Assembly (NCBI RefSeq): GCF_943734655.1
Contig: NC_071355.1
Coordinates: 196,601,939 to 196,665,938, forward strand
DNA length: 64,000 nucleotides
Direction: 5' to 3'
Source: Sabethes cyaneus
Taxonomy: Eukaryota; Arthropoda; Insecta; Diptera; Culicidae
The position numbers and the translations under genes were made by a program. The stretch's first letter is position 1; every line of letters begins with the position of its first letter. Positions 59,680-64,000 of this stretch are shown here, piece after piece. The notes under the pieces were generated by a model that saw only the letters and a program-made list of their open reading frames with translations, ran no database searches and was not told the origin of the DNA.

Positions 59680-60639
59680 ATCCAAGTTTGGATTATAATT
59701 ACAACCTCTTCTTCACAGAAAAGGTCAAATAGTTGCCTAATATTCTAAAAATAATTTAATTTTGCGGAGTATTCAGATACGGAAGGCAAATATAGGTATA
59801 TTTTATTAAAGTTGTAGATGTACATATGAGGGGGTTGGAAGGAAAGGGGTGTAAGTGACAAAATTGAAAAAATCGAGATAATGATTGGAAACAATACTTT
59901 GAGCATGGTTTTATGCATGCTAGAAAAGGCATGTCAAAATTTTACCGTTTAATGACTTTTTTAGAATCATAAAAAAAAAGATCAAAATAAAAGTTGGTTT
60001 TCACTTGGAAGGAAAGGGGTGTAAGTGCACTATATGAGCAATTCCAACTCAACTAACAAAACGGTTTGTCTCGAATATCTTTTATTGGAATGAAATTTTA
60101 CTGACATGTTGGATGCCATGCAAGGATTCATTTTCCATGAAACATAATTATATTCGTCGAGAGTACGTTTTCAAAAGGGTGTATTTATTAAATCAGATTT
60201 TTTTTAAATATCGTATCTCGAAAACTACTTAGGCCATTACAAATATTTTTTAAAGTTTTTGTCCTTCCGGTGTTCGGCCACTGACGGGGGTGGCGAAAAA
60301 AAAAACAAAGTGAATTTTTTAATCGAGCAAAAAAAAACATGGGTTTGAAGCATTTTTATTTCAAGATTAAACGTGAAAACCGAATCTATTTTTGCTTATA
60401 ATATATACGTTATTATATTCTATGCAAAAATCTACGTAAAAAAGACAAAAACGAAGGAAAATTTTTTTGGACGATTTTCGGAAATTCCATTGTTCGAATT
60501 TCCATTTCTGTTTCGTGCTAGAAGCGTTAACTTAACTCGTACACTCATTTTTCGAGTTTTTCAGACTGTAGGGCCCACAGGCGAATGTTTTGCCTTTCTA
60601 CTATATAAATATATAGTATAAAGGTATAGAAATCACTTG
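59680..60639. other. AT-rich repeat-derived sequence
   Basis: It contains ggaaggaaaggggtgtaagtg twice (about 59,837 and 60,006, shown as an 18-20-base word). A block at 60,232-60,345 is repeated at 63,503-63,615. No gene. Confidence 0.5.
60232..60345 (+). repeat. Direct repeat shared with 63,503-63,615
   Basis: Both copies read ggccattacaaatatttt, then ccttcc-gtgt-ggttactga/ggccactga with a G run, then aacaaag and aatc-agcaaaa. Identity unknown. Confidence 0.65.
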
Positions 60640-60731
60640 GAAAACCGGAAATGGAAAGAAGGTCCTGCGGGCCGAATGTTATATACCATTCGACTCAGTT
60701 TCGAAAACTGAGCATTTTCTGTGTGTGTGTA

Positions 60732-60781
<50 letters not shown>

Positions 60782-61260
60782 TGTGTATGTGACGCTTTTA
60801 ATCTCACTCACTTTTCTCGGAGATGGCTAAACCGATTTTAATGTTCTTAGTGTCAAATGAAAGGTCTAGGTGTCCCATTGGTCGCTATTGAATTTCATAC
60901 TGATCGGACTTTTAGTTCAAAAGTTATGTATAAAAATACGAAAAATATGGGACTTCATTATCTCATAGGTCTCTTAACCGATTTGAACAAAATTGATTGC
61001 ATATGAAAGGGGAGCCTTGCAAAGCCTTAACTTCCAAATTTCATGACGATTGGACTTGTAGTTTGAAAGTTACATAAAGAAATGTGAAAAAATAGTATTT
61101 AAAACATATTTATGTAACATATAAGCATTAATTTAATGAAAAACATCACACATTTTATGATTATTTGAAAATTACTGCTGAGATCTATCAAACGAAACTG
61201 AGTTATTCAAAATCGGACGCTTCATTCAAAAGTTATTCAAACTTTAACACTTAAGCACCG
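60640..61260 (+). repeat. Dispersed repeat family carrying a GT microsatellite, copy 2
   Basis: Landmark order is as in copy 1 at 23.0-24.1 kb. Upstream is a short palindrome, actatataaatatatagt, near 60,600. Confidence 0.7.
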
Positions 61261-61343
61261 TATATTAAACCGTTAAAACGTGTGAAATCAAAACATATCA
61301 ATCAAATGTTGATTGTATTCAATGTATGAGATGTGTGTGATGT

Positions 61344-61518
61344 ATGTGTGTATGTATGTATGTATGTATGTATGTATGTATGTATGTATGTATGTATGTA
61401 TGTATGTATGTATGTATGTATGTATGTATGTATGTATGTATGTATGTATGTATGTATGTATGTATGTATGTATGTATGTATGTATGTATGTATGTATGTA
61501 TGTATGTATGTATGTATG
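61344..61518. repeat. (TATG)n microsatellite
   Basis: Roughly 43 uninterrupted tetranucleotide units. Frames through it (CMYV or HTYI) are artefacts. Confidence 0.98.
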
Positions 61519-61618
61519 TGATGACAATTTGCAATTTTAAAATTTGCAATGAAATTCAAGAAAAGTGAGAAACATGTCAATTGTCCGAAGTTTTTGAAGC
61601 CTCTTAGTGGAATACGAA

Positions 61619-61818
61619 CTCTGAAATTAAAGAAAAGAAAAAACTTTTACCGACTAAATTCCACTATTTAATATTTATTCGCGACAGATACGTATACGCT
61701 TTGAAATAAGACACTGATGAAGCCTGCACGTCGTAGGTGAACTACGTATCTGTTGCAAATAAATATTAAATAGTGGGATTCAATCGAAAAGTTTTTTTCT
61801 TTTCTTTGATTTCAGATT
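61619..61818. repeat. Long hairpin, MITE-like
   Basis: Arms of about 80 bases (tctgaaattaaagaaaag..., ccactatttaatatttatt, gcgacagatacgta) are mirrored by tacgtatctgttgc, aataaatattaaatagtgg and cttttctttgatttcaga. The loop is about 45 bases. Confidence 0.85.
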
Positions 61819-63502
61819 TCAATTGTCATTTTCTTCACTTGCTGTTACTCACAATTGTACAAGAAAAGCAAAAAGCGAAGAAAAGCAGTTTATTTAAGCA
61901 TGTAGGTATAGTGGTGTATAGAATCAAAATTACTAGTGAGTTGATTTTTCCAAATAAATTTGTACAAATTCCAAACAAATTCTGCGCATCAATAGATGCT
62001 CTTTTCAATCAATAGATACTAGAGCTTAGAAATGTTATATGAAAAATAGGAAGTAAACGTTGCACGGTAGAAATTTTGTAAGATTTGTTTTCGTTAGTGA
62101 TATTTTAAAGGACAGATGTCTTATGTCATGTATCATGTTTTAATAAATAAATCAAAAAAAAAGACAAGCACTGGGAATCATATCGATCGTATTTCCCATT
62201 CTCAAGCATGTTTATGGCGCAGCTTTGGCACTATTTTTCGACCTCATCTTGTTTTCCTAACCCTCTAACATTGTAAAAACGATGCGATCAAGCTAATGAC
62301 TATCTTTTCATGAAAGTACATTCAAAAGAAGCTTAAGTTTTGATTTTCATGCAAAAATAATTATCTGAAGGAGCGCTAGCTAAGAAATAGTTCCATTTCT
62401 CGTTTTCATATCTAATGCTCTATTCAGTAATTTTTTTCTAATTCAGATATATTGCAAAATTGAAACCAAGCAAACCAATAGTAAAATTTTGAGATTAATC
62501 ATTTTGTTGTACAATATCCTTTTTCTTCAAAAGCGAAATATAATAATAATTTTTCTGAACTCTTGTTTTTCAAAGATGCTAACTTTTAAATGCATGGTAT
62601 TAATATCAAAATATCAAAAAATCTGCTATGAACAAATACTTCATATTGTCAATTCAAAACCAGTTTCGTATGTGGCTCTGAAGCCCGAAAGTTAAGGCCG
62701 TCTGCAGACCCGTTAGAGGGTAATTTTCTAATTTTCTATACATATTCATTCAAGTCTGTAAAAATTATCTTTTGTGTTTACATTATTTTTCTATAAATAT
62801 TATAAAACTAAATAAGGTGTTCATCAAGTAACATAAATGACGCTTACATGTATTTACGCACCCAAGGAAAGAAAATATAATTATTCTACACAATACATTG
62901 TGAATTTTACTGGCAAATAAGGATTTTGAGGAATATGGAACGGATATTTAAAAATATAGTCTAATATAACATCTATAATCTACAATTAAGTTCCTGAGAA
63001 ATTAAATAATGATTATTGTGGCAGTAGAAAGGCTAGGTCACGCCGCTAGGTGGATTAATTCGGGTTTTTATAAAAAAATAGACTCATATCCTACAAATTA
63101 TTATTTTGCCCCCGATTTTTCAAGCCAATTTCCAAGGAGGGGGGGACGACGACAAAAACTTTAAAAGTGATTTGCAATGGCCTTATTTGTTAAAAATCAC
63201 GTCAATGGAAAAGTTGTAGGAAATTAAGTGTATTTTCGGAATATGATACACTGAAAAAAAACTTTGCAAAATCAAGACAAAAATCATAAAACGTGAATTA
63301 TCGCAACACATGTCCCCTCAGAGTTGTCTCTAAAATCTGGCGAAGAACTATTGACGGATACTCTTTCGTTTTTCATTCTGACAAATTTTTCAAAAATATC
63401 CTAATTTTACTTGTAAACCTAAATCAAAATCAAATTCTGCGCATAATGTTGAACAAATTATGTCATATAAACTTTTTTTAGGCCCAGCCATTCTCAAGTT
63501 GG
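61819..63502. other. AT-rich non-coding sequence
   Basis: No gene or clear repeat boundary. A G-rich word (ggaggggggg) near 63,137 resembles that in the 60.3/63.5-kb repeat. Confidence 0.45.
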
Positions 63503-63615
63503 GCCATTACAAATATTTTATGAAGTTTTCCTCCTTCCAGTGTGGGGTTACTGAAGGGGGGGGACAGAAAAATAAACAAAGAGGTTTCTTTAATCAAGCA
63601 AAACACCGTTTTAGG
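63503..63615 (+). repeat. Direct repeat shared with 60,232-60,345
   Basis: See the partner copy for shared words; this copy has a longer G run (about 63,556-63,564). Confidence 0.65.
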
Positions 63616-63715
63616 GGTTACATACAGTTTAAATTCTAAATAAATCGACGTCTAACAATGTTTCCGTTTTCGAAAAAAGCAACTTCTTAGACTACTAAGA
63701 TCGTGAGCTATACCC

Positions 63716-64000
63716 AGGCAACAATGTGAGTTTTATTATACTCTTATGGCGGTTTTGATGACCAATTTTCGTTTTAAATACCATCATCAAAGCAAAGCCA
63801 TGGGTTTATACCGTCTTTAGACATTACCCTTCTTTATCGAGCTGTTAGAGTACAGGAAAATTACGGGGCCAGTGCATCAATCCTACTGACTCTAACTAGC
63901 AAGCACCGCCTAGCCAAGATTCGAACATACGACGACTGGCTTGTCTTGTTGTCTTGGCTTGTTGTGTTGTACCATCATAAGATTGTAATAAAACCCAAAT
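63716..64000. mobile_element. MITE of the CCCAAGTAACAATTT-type family, interrupted by a SINE
   Basis: The left part (acccaggcaacaatgtgag, ggcggttttgatgacc, ataccatcat) and the right part (taccatcataagattg, taataaaacccaaat) together make the short MITE seen at 52,486-52,592. The right end reaches the window edge. Confidence 0.7.
63788..63968 (-). mobile_element. tRNA-derived SINE inserted in a MITE
   Basis: Flanked by exact 9-bp taccatcat (63,779-63,787 and 63,969-63,977). The minus-strand head carries GTTCGAATCTTGG and the left end carries the GGCTTTGCTTTG tail. It is shorter than the 35.2- and 58.5-kb copies. Confidence 0.85.

Noticed and set aside
61288..61580. Met/Tyr/Cys/Val and His/Thr/Tyr/Ile repeat frames
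   Set aside because: Translation of the (TATG)n microsatellite.

Overview
This window reads as an intergenic or intronic stretch of a large, repeat-rich dipteran genome, most likely a culicine mosquito (Aedes-like). The evidence is indirect: a Ty3/gypsy LTR retrotransposon, several RTE-like non-LTR copies, an R1-clade non-LTR element, tRNA-derived SINEs, many MITEs, a GTCT-bearing Helentron/mini-me-like family, and no recognisable cellular gene. I found no operon, CRISPR array, rRNA or functional tRNA gene, and no convincing virus-derived gene.

Layout. (1) 0.9-6.2 kb: decayed non-LTR retrotransposons on the minus strand. One reverse transcriptase is split by a 515-bp retroposon flanked by an exact 11-bp target duplication. 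SINE and MITE pieces follow. (2) 9.5-18.8 kb: a complete, apparently young Ty3/gypsy element on the minus strand. It has 1086-bp LTRs differing at one base that I could find, a 4-bp ACAA target duplication, PBS, PPT, intact gag and pol, and a canonical A AAA AAC -1 frameshift site. (3) 19.1-22.1 kb: a broken RTE-like element on the plus strand. (4) 22.9-25.2 kb: a GT-microsatellite repeat family and a pogo-like MITE. (5) 28.3-32.8 kb: an RTE-like fragment abutting a foldback made of 152-bp units. A TTAA-flanked (piggyBac-type) copy is inserted inside another copy of its own family. (6) 32.8-34.9 and 41.6-47.9 kb: two oppositely oriented copies of one Helentron/mini-me-like family with 142-bp internal repeats. 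In the second copy an R1-clade retrotransposon sits exactly inside the (CTGT)n tract, and one side of that tract is a perfect 1838-bp array. (7) 54.2-58.2 kb: a foldback with 9-bp target duplication whose arms are 171-bp tandem repeats, 2 on one side and 12 on the other. It resembles Drosophila FB / Mutator-type foldbacks and is nested in another terminal-inverted-repeat element. (8) 58.2-64.0 kb: SINEs, a (TATG)n array, hairpin MITEs, and a SINE inserted into a MITE at the window edge.

Only the Ty3/gypsy gag and pol look capable of making functional protein. The rest is either decayed or non-autonomous and would depend on proteins supplied elsewhere. The main interest lies in nested architecture and in how satellite-like arrays arise inside transposons. 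The candidate host-derived stretches (26-28, 38.9-40.6, 48.4-50.1 kb) carry no exon I can identify.
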